DNA of 64,000 nucleotides from Anaerotignum neopropionicum (GCF_001571775.1 NZ_LRVM01000003.1:1-64000); one strand, 5' to 3'. Numbered from the stretch's first letter, positions 6,497 through 15,463 are shown. Notes: a model not told the origin generated them from the letters alone. Translations and numbers: made by a program.

Positions 6497-7495
6497 ATGA
6501 AAAAATTTATGGCAATGACATTGACAGCAGTAATAGGTATGGCGGCTTTCACTGGCTGTGGCAGTACCGGTAGCAGCGGCGAGGCTGGGAAAGAAGGCGA
6601 AAGTGCAGCGATTCCCGTAATTGGCATTTCTCAGTATGGTCAACATGCTTCCTTAGACAATTGCCGCGAAGGCTTTTTGAAAGGGTTGGAAGAAAGTGGC
6701 TTGGTGGAAGGCAAGGATTTTACAGTGGATTATCAAAATGCAGGGTTTGATGATAATATTGCAACACAGATTGCCCAGAACTTTTCCGCAAATAATGTTG
6801 CTTTAATGTGTGCAATTGCAACACCTTCTGCAACAGCTTGCTATGCAGCTGCCGAGGACAAAAATATTCCTGTAATCTTTACGGCAATCACAGATCCTGT
6901 GAAGGCAAAATTAAACGAAGGGAATATCACAGGCACAAGCGATAAGCTTCCTGTAGAAGCACAGCTTGAATTGATTCGTTCCTTGCAACCGGAAGCAAAA
7001 ACAATTGGTATTTTATATACAACCAGTGAACCAAACTCTGTTTCTGCAATAGCAGAATATCAGGAAAAAGCGCCTGAATATGGTTTTACCATTGAAACGA
7101 TTGGTGTTACGCAGCAGGCTGAAGTGCTACAGGCTGCAGATAGCATGATTGCAAAGGGTGTAGACTGTATTTCAAACTTGACAGACAATACAGTAGTAGG
7201 TGTATTGCCCTCTATTTTAGAGAAAACCAATGATGCAAAAATCCCTGTTTACGGCAGTGAAATTGAGCAGGTGAAATTGGGTTGCGTGGCTTCTGCAGGT
7301 ATTGATTATGTTGCATTAGGTGTGCAGACAGGGGCAATGGCCGCTAAGGTTTTGAAGGGCGAAGCAACTGCAGAGGAAATACCTTACGAAACAATTACCA
7401 ATTTTGACACATATATTAATTCCCCGGCTTTAGCAGATATGGGAATTAAAGTTCCTGCTGATATGGCACAAAAAGCAATCGAAGCAACAAAGTAA
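6497..7495 (+). CDS. trpX: Tryptophan-type ABC transporter substrate-binding lipoprotein
   Basis: 332 residues. A lipoprotein signal peptide ends at the lipobox AFTGC (C21), followed by a Gly/Ser/Glu-rich tether and a type-1 periplasmic-binding fold (VIGISQYGQHASLDNCREGF onward) of the ABC_sub_bind/TrpX family. Such proteins capture aromatic amino acids outside the membrane and deliver them to the permease encoded next. The gene follows a tryptophan T-box, which supports tryptophan rather than tyrosine as substrate. SD GGAGAG precedes the ATG. It is the first gene of a three-gene operon; ligand identity is inferred. Confidence 0.87.
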   Translation: MKKFMAMTLTAVIGMAAFTGCGSTGSSGEAGKEGESAAIPVIGISQYGQHASLDNCREGFLKGLEESGLVEGKDFTVDYQNAGFDDNIATQIAQNFSANNVALMCAIATPSATACYAAAEDKNIPVIFTAITDPVKAKLNEGNITGTSDKLPVEAQLELIRSLQPEAKTIGILYTTSEPNSVSAIAEYQEKAPEYGFTIETIGVTQQAEVLQAADSMIAKGVDCISNLTDNTVVGVLPSILEKTNDAKIPVYGSEIEQVKLGCVASAGIDYVALGVQTGAMAAKVLKGEATAEEIPYETITNFDTYINSPALADMGIKVPADMAQKAIEATK

Positions 7496-7538
7496 GCCTT
7501 TTCCTTGGGGGAAAGAGGTGAATGAAAGAGGTTTTAGT

Positions 7539-8429
7539 ATGGTTTTTGTTGATTTATTGATTAGTACACTCACACAAGGGTTTATTTACGCCTTGCTGTC
7601 TTATGGTGTGTTTATCACATATAAAATATTGGATTTTCCTGATTTAACTGTTGATGGAAGCTTTCCTTTGGGTGCGGCAATTACAGGGGTGCTTATGTTA
7701 AACGGAATGAATCCATATCTAGTGCTTTTGGTATCCGCCGCATTTGGTGCTTTCGCAGGTTTTGTAACAGGCTTTATCCATGTCAGGCTAGGTGTAAGAG
7801 ATCTTTTGGCAGGTATCATTACAATGACGGCGTTGTTTTCAATTAATTTGCAAATTGCAGGCTCAAATCTTGCAATAGAACGGGCCGTTGATACCATTTT
7901 TACGGCAGGGCCAACGATGACACTATTAGGATCTTTGTCATTAATGCAACGCAAGTTTATTGTTGCTTTGATTATAGCGGTGGTTGTAAAAATCCTTTTA
8001 GACTTGTATCTGAAAACAAAAAGCGGTTTGCTTTTACGAGCGGTGGGGGATAACAGCACTTTGGTTACAACCTTGGCGAAGGATAAAGGAACAACGAAGA
8101 TTTTAGGTTTAGTGATTGCCAATGCTTTGGTTGCCCTTTGCGGCAGTGTGGTTTGTCAGGAACAGAGAGCCTTTGCAAGCACAATGGGGACTGGGCAGGT
8201 TGTATTTGGCTTGGCAACGGTTATTATCGGCACCACGCTATTTCGACGCTTTCATTTTGTGAAGGGAACCACTGCCGTTTTGGTAGGCAGCGTTTTTTAT
8301 AAAATCTGTATCCAGGTGGCAATCAGCTTGGGGCTTCCCGCAAACCTTCTAAAATTAGTTATGGCTGTACTGTTTTTGGCTGTCCTTATTTTGGGCGACA
8401 AAAAGAAAGGCGGTGCAGAATATGCTTGA
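7539..8429 (+). CDS. trpY: ABC transporter permease, TrpY-like
   Basis: About 296 residues, very hydrophobic, with eight or more predicted membrane segments and the LDFPDLTVDGSFPLGA signature of this permease family near the N-terminus. I choose ATG 7539 (AAAGAGG seven bases upstream, matching the usual MxFVDLL start) over the upstream GTG at 7518, which would add seven residues. It forms the membrane channel of the TrpXYZ-like importer. Its stop overlaps the start of the ATPase gene, a sign of translational coupling. Confidence 0.87.
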   Translation: MVFVDLLISTLTQGFIYALLSYGVFITYKILDFPDLTVDGSFPLGAAITGVLMLNGMNPYLVLLVSAAFGAFAGFVTGFIHVRLGVRDLLAGIITMTALFSINLQIAGSNLAIERAVDTIFTAGPTMTLLGSLSLMQRKFIVALIIAVVVKILLDLYLKTKSGLLLRAVGDNSTLVTTLAKDKGTTKILGLVIANALVALCGSVVCQEQRAFASTMGTGQVVFGLATVIIGTTLFRRFHFVKGTTAVLVGSVFYKICIQVAISLGLPANLLKLVMAVLFLAVLILGDKKKGGAEYA

Positions 8430-9195
8430 GCTAAAAAACATCACAAAAATCTACAATCCTGGTCAAATCACTGAGATGTGCTTGTTTGATAAGTTTAACC
8501 TTACTGTGAATGATGGACAGTTTGTTTCCATTGTAGGCAGCAACGGCAGTGGAAAAACCTCCATGTTAAACATCATTTGCGGCAGTATTCCCATTGAAGG
8601 CGGAGAGGTTTTGGTTGGCGACAAAGATATTGCAAAAATGAAGGATTATCAGCGTTACCGCTCCATCGGGCGTGTATACCAGAATCCCTCCATGGGCACT
8701 TGTCCCAACTTAACCATGCTGGAAAATATGTCTTTGGCAGATAATAAGGGAAAACAGTTTGGACTTTCTTTTGGAATCAATAAGGCGAGAGAAAATTATT
8801 ACAAAGAGCAGCTTTCTATTTTGGGTTTAGGCTTGGAAAATAAAATGAATGTGAAGCTGGGAGCGCTTTCCGGAGGACAGCGTCAAGCGGCGGCGTTAAT
8901 TATGTCAACCTTAACGCCCATTGAATTTTTGATATTAGATGAACATACGGCTGCGTTAGACCCTAAAACAGCGGAAATTATTATGGAATTAACAGGTAAA
9001 GTTGTGAAAGAAAAAAAGATCACTGCCATGATGGTAACCCATAATTTACGCTATGCCGTTGAATACGGAAACCGCTTAATTATGATGGATAAGGGTGGAA
9101 TCGTTTTGGATAGCGCGGAAGAAGAAAAGAAAAAAATGAAAGTAGAAGATATTTTGGAAATATTTACTTCAATCAGCATTGAGTGCGGCAACTAA
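8422..9195 (+). CDS. trpZ: ABC transporter ATP-binding protein, TrpZ-like
   Basis: About 257 residues. Walker A is GSNGSGKTS, the signature is LSGGQRQ, Walker B is FLILDEHTAALD and the switch histidine lies in VTHNLRYA. It powers amino-acid import through TrpY. ATG 8422 overlaps the TrpY stop codon by eight bases; a GTG at 8413 is the alternative start. The left arm of the operon terminator lies inside the last codons of this gene. Confidence 0.88.
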   Translation: MLELKNITKIYNPGQITEMCLFDKFNLTVNDGQFVSIVGSNGSGKTSMLNIICGSIPIEGGEVLVGDKDIAKMKDYQRYRSIGRVYQNPSMGTCPNLTMLENMSLADNKGKQFGLSFGINKARENYYKEQLSILGLGLENKMNVKLGALSGGQRQAAALIMSTLTPIEFLILDEHTAALDPKTAEIIMELTGKVVKEKKITAMMVTHNLRYAVEYGNRLIMMDKGGIVLDSAEEEKKKMKVEDILEIFTSISIECGN

Positions 9196-9209
9196 GCCGC
9201 ACTTTTTTC
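9182..9209 (+). terminator. Intrinsic terminator of trpXYZ overlapping the stop codon
   Basis: agtgcggc (9182-9189) pairs with gccgcact (9196-9203), followed by TTTTTT. The left arm encodes the last residues of TrpZ and the TAA (9193-9195) lies in the loop. Confidence 0.85.
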
Positions 9210-9599
9210 ATGGTGAAAATATGCGTTGGACGTGTGGATCGAAAACTGACATATTGAATGATGGCTCTATGATTCATCCAAGTAGTTGATTCAATTATTG
9301 AAAGCATTTTAGAAGTGTTAGGGAAGCACTGATTCATTCCGTGTGCACAGCTAATTGGTAATTTTCCATTGGACATCATCAGAGAGCCCCTGGGCAGCGT
9401 TGCTATTCCTACGTTTTTTTCCTTGTCAATTAAAAAACTCCTCCACCATCTGCGCACCTTTCATTAAACCAGCACTTTGTTAGAATTATTTTTGGGGGGA
9501 AATCTAATACTATTCTATACAAGCCCATAAATAAGTGGTAAAATTTTACTGAGATGAAAAGAATTTATCTTAAAAATTTCAAAGAAAGGGATGTTTTGT
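9210..9599. other. Intergenic region, possible decayed coding sequence
   Basis: No gene is recognised. On the minus strand about 80 codons are open from about 9450 down through 9210. An upstream phase break near 9430 separates them from an ATG-started MKGAQMVEEFF-like segment, which could be a frameshifted remnant. The protein resembles nothing I know. The last ~110 bases are AT-rich and should hold the promoter of the next gene (taaaat near 9539-9544). Confidence 0.25.
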
Positions 9600-11111
9600 A
9601 TGTCGTATTCGCCAACGTTGTCATCCGGTTTTACATCAGGGAGAAATTCAAGTCGGTTTATTTCGCCCTTGTCGGGAATGTGCTCTTTTTGCGCAGAGGA
9701 TTGTAATGGAACTTGCGAAATTGCTTTGGCAGCAGTATTGGGGGCAAGAACGGTTTACCCCATCACTACAGGGAGCAATCAAATTGCTAGTGAAAAAGAT
9801 TACCCCTTGGATTATTCACATTTTAATATTAACGGACGGGTTTTTGGCGCAGTGGGAACCAATAAACCTGAGGAAGAACTGACCGTTTTTGATGTAAATT
9901 TAAAAACGAAATATGGGGCGAAAAATAAAATTGAAATGGATTTACCTATAATTTTGCCTGCACTCATTAAGTTAAATTGGCAGGATTATTTTGGCGGCGC
10001 CGCAATGGCGGGGGTAAGCTGTGTGATTGGAGAAGATGCCAGAAATAATGATCCACGGCTTGTGATTTGCAATGGAAAAATCACTGAATTTCCCCTTCTA
10101 CAGGAAATCATGGATTGCTATTCACCCTATTATCGCGGTTGCGGGCAGTTGATTTTACAGTGTAACGCTGATGACAATTATTTAGGTGTTCCTGAAATAG
10201 CAATCAAGAAATATGGTTACGAAGCAATTGAAATTAAATTTGGACAGGGTGCAAAGGGTGTACAGCCACTAAAAAGGTTGAAAAATTACGAGATGGCTTT
10301 GGAAAAACAGGCAATTGGTTGTTTGGTTCATCCTGACCCCTCTAATCCCAAGATCAAACAGGCCAATGAAAACGGCGTATGTCCTGGTTTTTATACCTGC
10401 GGAAGGTTTCCTGCTTGGACGGAGGAAAACATAAAGCTACATATTGAAGTCTTAAGGGAAATGGGTGCGAAAAATATTTATTTCAAAATGGCCGGCTATG
10501 ATGAGGTAGACTTAGAACGGGTGCTTCGTATGGCTTGCATAAATGAAGTTGATATGGTAACCTTTGATGGAGCCGGTGGTGGCTCAGGCTACAGCCCTTC
10601 TAAGATGATGAATGAGTGGTCATATCCAACCGTTGTTCTTGAGAAAAAGGTTGTGGAAATCTGTAAAAAGCTTGAAAAAGAAGGCTTGCAGCTTCCCGCT
10701 ATTACCATAACGGGAGGTTTTGCCAGTGAGGATCAGGTATTTAAAGCCCTTGCCCTTGGCGAAGGATATATTACTTCCGTAGGTCTATGCAGAGCTGCAA
10801 TGGCTGCTGCCATGACAGGGAAGAAAATTGGTGAGCAAATAAAGACAGGCAAGGTTCCAGAACAGTTCAAAGGCTTTGGTGAAACAGCGGAAGAAATCTT
10901 TAGTGATTTGCCTGATTTATGCGGGATTTATGGAGAAGGGGCGAAACGCTTTTCTACAGGCGCAATCGGCGTGTTTTCTTACTTAAATAAAATAGGTTTT
11001 GGGGTGCAGCATTTTACGGCATTAAACAGAAAATTTGATGTGTCATTGCTTAACTGTGCGGATTTAATTCCGCTGACTTTGGAAGGGGAAAATTTGTTAC
11101 ATTCAAAATAG
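9600..11111 (+). CDS. FMN-binding glutamate synthase family protein with N-terminal Cys cluster
   Basis: About 503 residues. The body matches the FMN/TIM-barrel domain of glutamate synthase (GltB central-C domain) used as a free-standing protein. Segments supporting this are EIKFGQGAKG, VTFDGAGGGSGYSP, ITGGFASEDQV and the VGLCRAAMAAAM stretch. Near the N-terminus CSFCAEDCNGTC gives C28, C31, C35 and C39, a CX2CX3CX3C cluster suited to an iron-sulfur centre. The amidotransferase domain of full GltB is absent, so ammonia-dependent glutamate formation or another flavin redox reaction is possible. I use ATG 9600 because AAAGGG ends at 9590; ATG 9591 would leave no spacing. The gene is monocistronic. 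Confidence 0.75.
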   Translation: MSYSPTLSSGFTSGRNSSRFISPLSGMCSFCAEDCNGTCEIALAAVLGARTVYPITTGSNQIASEKDYPLDYSHFNINGRVFGAVGTNKPEEELTVFDVNLKTKYGAKNKIEMDLPIILPALIKLNWQDYFGGAAMAGVSCVIGEDARNNDPRLVICNGKITEFPLLQEIMDCYSPYYRGCGQLILQCNADDNYLGVPEIAIKKYGYEAIEIKFGQGAKGVQPLKRLKNYEMALEKQAIGCLVHPDPSNPKIKQANENGVCPGFYTCGRFPAWTEENIKLHIEVLREMGAKNIYFKMAGYDEVDLERVLRMACINEVDMVTFDGAGGGSGYSPSKMMNEWSYPTVVLEKKVVEICKKLEKEGLQLPAITITGGFASEDQVFKALALGEGYITSVGLCRAAMAAAMTGKKIGEQIKTGKVPEQFKGFGETAEEIFSDLPDLCGIYGEGAKRFSTGAIGVFSYLNKIGFGVQHFTALNRKFDVSLLNCADLIPLTLEGENLLHSK

Positions 11112-11172
11112 CATTTTGAGTTTTTGATCTTCAAAAGGAAAGCAAATCATTTGAGTGGTTTTAAGAGGAAAT

Positions 11173-11217
11173 AAATGCAGAAAAAGGCTTGTCTCGCACA
11201 AGCCTTTTTCTGCATTT
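11173..11217. terminator. Bidirectional terminator between convergent genes
   Basis: A perfect 20-bp stem (11173-11192 / 11198-11217) with loop ctcgc. Internal A and T runs serve both the FMN protein (plus) and the glycerate kinase (minus). Confidence 0.85.
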
Positions 11218-11288
11218 AAAAAATTTTGTAATACACTCAGAAATCTGAAAACTGTTTTTTGGGAAATCAATTTGGGCTTAAGTTTTAG

Positions 11289-12536
11289 CTACTTGCATAA
11301 AAGGAAATATAAATCATTGACATTGGTTCCCGTTGGTCCTGTAACCACCAAAGCATTAGCAATCGCCAGCGCGCGATTTGAGTCATTTTGCGCTAAAACA
11401 TCATCAATGGCTATGCCTGCTCCATCTAAAATTACCTTTGTTTGTCCATCAACTAAGCCGCCTGCGGCATCTGTTGGCCCGTCTGTGCCATCAGAGCCCA
11501 CGGCACCAATTACAATATCTTCCATTCCGGCAATGGATGCCGCTGCGGATAATGCCAATTCTTGATTTCTTCCACCTTTTCCTGGTCCCGTAATTTTTAC
11601 AACAGTTTCGCCGCCGCAAATAATGGCGCAAGGCCCTTTTAATGGAAAACCCTCTTGTTGAATTGTCTTGCCGATAGATGCCAAAAAGCGTCCGGCTTCC
11701 TTTGCCTCGCAATCAACAAAGGTGGACAAAATCAATGGGGCATAGCCCAAAGCTTTTGCCTCTGCTGCGGCAGCAAAGCAAAGCTCCTTTACGCTGCCTG
11801 TAATCAACATAGTGCTATTTGGAACTTCCTTTGGTGTTTCAACGGAAAGTTGTTTTTTCATCTCCCCAGAAAGGGTCAGCCCATATTTTTCGACAATTGC
11901 AAAAGCTTCTTCGCAGGTGGAACGGTCAGCACAGGTAGGCCCTGAGGCAATAGAATCCGGCCTATCGCCTAGAATATCACTTAGAGCAATGGTGTAAACT
12001 TGGGCAGGAGCACAAAGAGCGGCAAATTTTCCACCTTTTACCGCTGAAAGGTGCTTGCGAACTGTATTGATTTCCACAATATCAGCACCGCATTTGAGCA
12101 ATTCATCCGTAATTTGCAAAAAATCCTTCAAATCTAAATTGCCTGCCGGTTTTTCGAATAAAGCCGAACCACCGCCGGAAACTAAAAATATAACCGTGTC
12201 CTCCGAGGATAGATTAGAAACGGCATCGATTATTTTTTCCGTTCCTAAAATGGTGTTTTCATCGGGAAGTGGATGAGAGGCTTCTAAAATAGAAAATCCC
12301 TTAATATCACCTTGTGCGTGGTGGTATTTGGTAAGGACAATACCTTTTTCAATGCGGTTTCCAAGGATTTCCTCTGCGGAATTTGCCATATTCCATGCGG
12401 CTTTTCCGATTGCAATAACAATTACTTTTCCCAAAAAGGTTTTTCCTTCCAATGCACGTTTTACAGCAGAATCGGGCAAAACTCTTTGTATTGAACTATG
12501 AATAATTTTCTTAGCATCTTCTTTGATTTGTCTCAT
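11289..12536 (-). CDS. Glycerate 2-kinase (DUF4147/MOFRL family)
   Basis: 415 residues, the usual length of type-II glycerate kinases (GckA/TtuD). N-terminal DUF4147 features include AIGKAAWNMA, EASHPLPDE and the glycine-rich FLVSGGGSALFEKP. The C-terminal MOFRL domain has CGGETVVKITGPGKGGRNQE and VGAVGSDGTDGPTDAAGG. It phosphorylates glycerate to 2-phosphoglycerate in serine, glyoxylate or sugar-acid breakdown. The ATG at 12536 has AGGGAGGTAC upstream. A minus-strand TATAAT at 12565-12570 is a plausible -10. It has no pathway neighbours here, so the physiological source of glycerate is unknown. gck/garK-like symbols vary, so none is given. Confidence 0.9.
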   Translation of the reverse strand: MRQIKEDAKKIIHSSIQRVLPDSAVKRALEGKTFLGKVIVIAIGKAAWNMANSAEEILGNRIEKGIVLTKYHHAQGDIKGFSILEASHPLPDENTILGTEKIIDAVSNLSSEDTVIFLVSGGGSALFEKPAGNLDLKDFLQITDELLKCGADIVEINTVRKHLSAVKGGKFAALCAPAQVYTIALSDILGDRPDSIASGPTCADRSTCEEAFAIVEKYGLTLSGEMKKQLSVETPKEVPNSTMLITGSVKELCFAAAAEAKALGYAPLILSTFVDCEAKEAGRFLASIGKTIQQEGFPLKGPCAIICGGETVVKITGPGKGGRNQELALSAAASIAGMEDIVIGAVGSDGTDGPTDAAGGLVDGQTKVILDGAGIAIDDVLAQNDSNRALAIANALVVTGPTGTNVNDLYFLLCK

Positions 12537-12908
12537 AGGAGTACCTCCCTTGGTTGTTTTTTTTATTATAGCACATTTTATTATTTTCAGTATAAAAAGA
12601 GGAAAGAAAAAAGAGCCAAATTGGCTCTTTTAAAAGGGGAGGGTATGTATTACTATGTTATTTGCTTTATCCTTGCTTCTCTTAAGGATGATTCTATGAT
12701 AAAATATGTTTATGAATTGGGTATGTAGGGTTTATGAACATTTTGTTAACAATTTTATATTTAAAAAATATTTTGATCAAGTGAGTTTTTAAGGACTTTT
12801 GCCCGTGTATGTTTCGGTAATTAATTTGTTTTTTCTGAATAATTCAGATTATTCTATTTGAATTTTATGGTATGATTGCATCAATTGCAAAAGAAAGAAG
12901 GGAAATAA
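12537..12908. other. Divergent intergenic region with a small hairpin
   Basis: It separates the leftward glycerate kinase from the rightward deacylase. A 9-bp hairpin (aaaagagcc / ggctctttt, 12609-12631) is followed by taaaa. A 27-codon open frame at 12645-12728 has a purine-rich GGGGAGGG only a few bases before its ATG and no recognisable features. The rest is AT-rich. Minus-strand -10 TATAAT lies at 12565-12570. Confidence 0.35.
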
Positions 12909-13403
12909 ATGATCGGTAAAGAAGAAATTAGAAAGCTGCTGGATGCAAAAAGGATTTCATATGAGTGGATAGACCATGAAGCGGCATATACCATTGAAGA
13001 TATGGTGCGTATGGGGTTAGACAAAGATATGGACGTTGCAAAAAATCTTTTTTTACGTGACGCGAAGGGCGAAAAGCATTTTCTTGTTGTTGTACGTGCC
13101 GATAAAAAGGTGGATTTAAAAGCGTTTGGAACATCGTTTGGCTTAGCAAGGCTTTCTTTTGCTTCGGAAGAACGACTGAAAAAGCATTTGGGACTGAAAA
13201 AGGGCGCGGTAACGCCCTTGGGAATTCTAAACGATACAGAAAAAAAGGTTACAGTTTATTTTGACAAAGACTTCTTGGGTATGGATAGAATTGGTGTCCA
13301 TCCCAATGATAATACTGCATCTGTCTATTTATCGGTAAAAGACCTTTTTGATATTATAAAAGACCATGGAAATGAATTGGAAGTCGTTGAAATACCACAC
13401 TGA
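12909..13403 (+). CDS. Prolyl-tRNA editing protein, ProX/YbaK family
   Basis: 164 residues spanning one YbaK/aminoacyl-tRNA-deacylase domain. Recognisable parts are the N-terminal helix and YTIEDMVRMG, followed by VAKNLFLRDAKGEKHFLVVVRADKKVDLK, which contains the conserved lysine. The C-terminal segment is NDTEKKVTVYFDKDFLG with HPNDNTASVYLS. ProX-type free-standing domains hydrolyse Ala-tRNA-Pro made in error by prolyl-tRNA synthetase. The ATG follows AAAGAAGGGA. Neighbours (miaB onward) are also tRNA-related but have their own promoter. The exact substrate among YbaK-like enzymes is inferred. Confidence 0.85.
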   Translation: MIGKEEIRKLLDAKRISYEWIDHEAAYTIEDMVRMGLDKDMDVAKNLFLRDAKGEKHFLVVVRADKKVDLKAFGTSFGLARLSFASEERLKKHLGLKKGAVTPLGILNDTEKKVTVYFDKDFLGMDRIGVHPNDNTASVYLSVKDLFDIIKDHGNELEVVEIPH

Positions 13404-13491
13404 AACAAGGCTTGCTAAAATTTCGATTGGTAGACAAAAATATAGAAAATTATTAAAAAATGAGATTGAATTTGTATTAAGAAAAAATTCG

Positions 13492-13520
13492 TTGAGCCAA
13501 CTAAATTTCTGTGCTATACT
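13492..13520 (+). promoter_or_regulatory. Promoter of the miaB-ymcA transcript
   Basis: TTGAGC (13492-13497), 17-base spacer, TATACT (13515-13520), 45 bases before the miaB ATG. Confidence 0.65.
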
Positions 13521-13565
13521 AGAAAATAGTGAGTTTGCCAAAAAATGCATTGAAAGGAAAGAACC

Positions 13566-14996
13566 ATGAGGGATACAAAAAAAGAAGTCGCTGTGGATGA
13601 ATCGGAATTATTTCGGCAGCTGGAATATATGCATAAGATTCGTGAAATTAATGACGCATATGAAAGTAAAACAGGGATAAAAAAGAAATTTTACAGCCTG
13701 GCGATGGGCTGCCAGATGAATGCTCATGATTCAGAAAAGCTGGAAGGCATGCTGGATGAAATGGGCTATGAGAGAACAAATGAGGAAACGGAAGCAGATT
13801 TTGTTATTTATAATACCTGTTGTGTGCGTGAAAATGCAGAGCAGAAGGTTTATGGAAAATTAGGCTGGTTAAAGCATTATAAAAAGGACAAGCCCGATAC
13901 GTTGATTGCTTTGTGTGGTTGTATGATGCAGCAGGATACGGTTTTGAGCACGCTGCGTCAAAAGTATCGTCATGTGGATGTTGTATTTGGCACATATAAT
14001 CTATATAAATTGCCGGAGCTAATAAATTCACGCATGGAAAGCGGAGATTCGGTTTATGATATTTGGCAGGAGCAGGAAGAAATTGTTGAGGATTTACCAA
14101 GCATTCGCCATTTTCCCTATAAGGCTTCAGTCAATATTGTTTTTGGTTGCAATAACTTCTGTACCTATTGCATTGTGCCCTATGTGCGTGGCAGAGAACG
14201 AAGCCGTATGCCGGAGGATATTTTGAATGAAGTGAAGAAGTTGGCGGCGGATGGTGTGAAGGAAATTGTGCTGCTGGGTCAGAATGTAAACTCCTACGGT
14301 AAAAATTTGGACGATTCTGTTAGTTTTGCAAAACTTTTGCGTAAAATAAGTGATATTGAGGGAATTGAGCGAATTCGTTTTATGACCTCCCATCCAAAAG
14401 ACTTATCAGATGAGTTAATAGAAGTGATGAGGGATTGCCCTAAGATTTGCAAAAGTCTACACCTCCCTGTGCAATCGGGTAGCAGTGAAATTTTGCGCCG
14501 CATGAACCGAAAATATTCAAAGGAATCTTATCTGGAAACCGTGCGAAAGATAAAAGAAGCAATGCCGGAAATCACATTAAGTACGGATATAATTGTTGGT
14601 TTTCCGGGTGAAACTGAGGAGGATTTTCAAGAAACATTAGACGTAATTCGTAAGGTTGGATATTCTACGGCATATACCTTCATTTATTCCAAACGCACAG
14701 GAACGCCGGCTGCCTTGATGGACAATCAGGTAAGCGATGAGGTCATAAAAGATCGATTCGATCGTATGTTAAATGTATTAAACCCTATGATTCATGAATT
14801 AAACGAAAAACTGGTAGGGAAAGTGGTTACCGTTTTGGCGGAAGAAATTAGCAAGAATAATGCAAATGTGTTGACGGGAAGGGCGGATAATAATGCCCTT
14901 GTGCATTTTGAAGGCAATAAAGATTTGATCGGGCAATTGATACCCGTTAAGATCGTTGAAAATAAAACTTTTTATTTTATTGCAGAAAGGATTTAA
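13566..14996 (+). CDS. miaB: tRNA-2-methylthio-N6-dimethylallyladenosine synthase MiaB
   Basis: 476 residues. An N-terminal UPF0004 domain holds the three cluster-binding cysteines (in GCQMN, NTCCVRENA and CGCMMQ). It is followed by the radical-SAM motif CNNFCTYC (CX3CX2C) and PYVRGRERSR, then a C-terminal TRAM domain. The enzyme adds a methylthio group to i6A37 of tRNAs reading U-starting codons, downstream of MiaA, which is also encoded in this window. SD AAGGAAAG precedes the ATG. The order miaB - YmcA-like - mutS - mutL resembles Bacillus. Confidence 0.95.
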   Translation: MRDTKKEVAVDESELFRQLEYMHKIREINDAYESKTGIKKKFYSLAMGCQMNAHDSEKLEGMLDEMGYERTNEETEADFVIYNTCCVRENAEQKVYGKLGWLKHYKKDKPDTLIALCGCMMQQDTVLSTLRQKYRHVDVVFGTYNLYKLPELINSRMESGDSVYDIWQEQEEIVEDLPSIRHFPYKASVNIVFGCNNFCTYCIVPYVRGRERSRMPEDILNEVKKLAADGVKEIVLLGQNVNSYGKNLDDSVSFAKLLRKISDIEGIERIRFMTSHPKDLSDELIEVMRDCPKICKSLHLPVQSGSSEILRRMNRKYSKESYLETVRKIKEAMPEITLSTDIIVGFPGETEEDFQETLDVIRKVGYSTAYTFIYSKRTGTPAALMDNQVSDEVIKDRFDRMLNVLNPMIHELNEKLVGKVVTVLAEEISKNNANVLTGRADNNALVHFEGNKDLIGQLIPVKIVENKTFYFIAERI

Positions 14997-15005
14997 GGTG
15001 ATAAT

Positions 15006-15407
15006 ATGGCATCTGTTTATGAGTTAGCAAGAAATTTAGGCGAAGAGTTAAAAAACACGCCTCAGGTTATGGAGCTTATGAGTGCAAAAAAGGCTTATGA
15101 AGAAAGCCCCGAAATCGCTGCCGCAGTGGAAGAATATACAAGATTGCACCAGGAATTTGAAGCAAAAATGCAAAAAGGTGGTATTTCCGCAGAGGAACAA
15201 AAAGCTTTCTCCGAGGATATGGCAAAAAGAGGCGAGGAAATTAGAAACAATAAGATTGCTGCTGATTTGTTTGCTGCTGAAATGAATTTTAATAACTTTA
15301 TGAATTCCATTTTCACAATCGTTACTTCCACTTTGACAGGTGAAGAGCCTGCTGAGAGTGGTTGCAGTCCCAGTGCGTGTGCATCATGCGGCGGAGGCTG
15401 CCACTAA
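15006..15407 (+). CDS. YlbF/YmcA family protein with Cys-rich C-terminus
   Basis: 133 residues, all-helical Com_YlbF family (ARNLGEELKNTPQVMELMSAKKAYEE and LHQEFEAKMQKGG). The C-terminal tail has four cysteines, C120, C125, C128 and C132 (CX4CX2CX3C), suited to an iron-sulfur cluster or zinc. It starts 9 bases after miaB ends, so it is translationally linked to it. In Bacillus subtilis the gene at this place, between miaB and mutS, is ymcA (ricA). The Ric complex (RicA/RicF/RicT) binds [4Fe-4S] clusters and directs RNase Y-dependent RNA maturation. By synteny this is a RicA/RicF-type protein; which of the paralogues it is remains uncertain. Confidence 0.85.
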   Translation: MASVYELARNLGEELKNTPQVMELMSAKKAYEESPEIAAAVEEYTRLHQEFEAKMQKGGISAEEQKAFSEDMAKRGEEIRNNKIAADLFAAEMNFNNFMNSIFTIVTSTLTGEEPAESGCSPSACASCGGGCH

Positions 15408-15432
15408 TTAATTGAACGAGCGTTTAAAAGAT

Positions 15433-15463
15433 GCCCGAGCTCCCTTGCGGGGTTCGGGCTTTT
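15433..15463 (+). terminator. Terminator after the YlbF/YmcA gene
   Basis: gcccgagctccc pairs with ggggttcgggc (15433-15459) with a small internal mismatch, followed by TTTT. Confidence 0.75.

Noticed and set aside
9173-9457. 94-codon minus frame as an intact gene
   Set aside because: It runs into the trp terminator and the end of trpZ, lacks an SD, and matches nothing known. It is kept only as a possible remnant.
12645-12728. 27-codon frame after a GGGGAGGG run upstream of the deacylase gene
   Set aside because: The purine run is too close to the ATG, the peptide has no recognisable features, and the region is a divergent spacer. It was left as a note only.
13366-13569. 67-codon plus frame between the deacylase and miaB genes
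   Set aside because: It overlaps the deacylase gene end and the miaB promoter, and the product looks like translated non-coding DNA.
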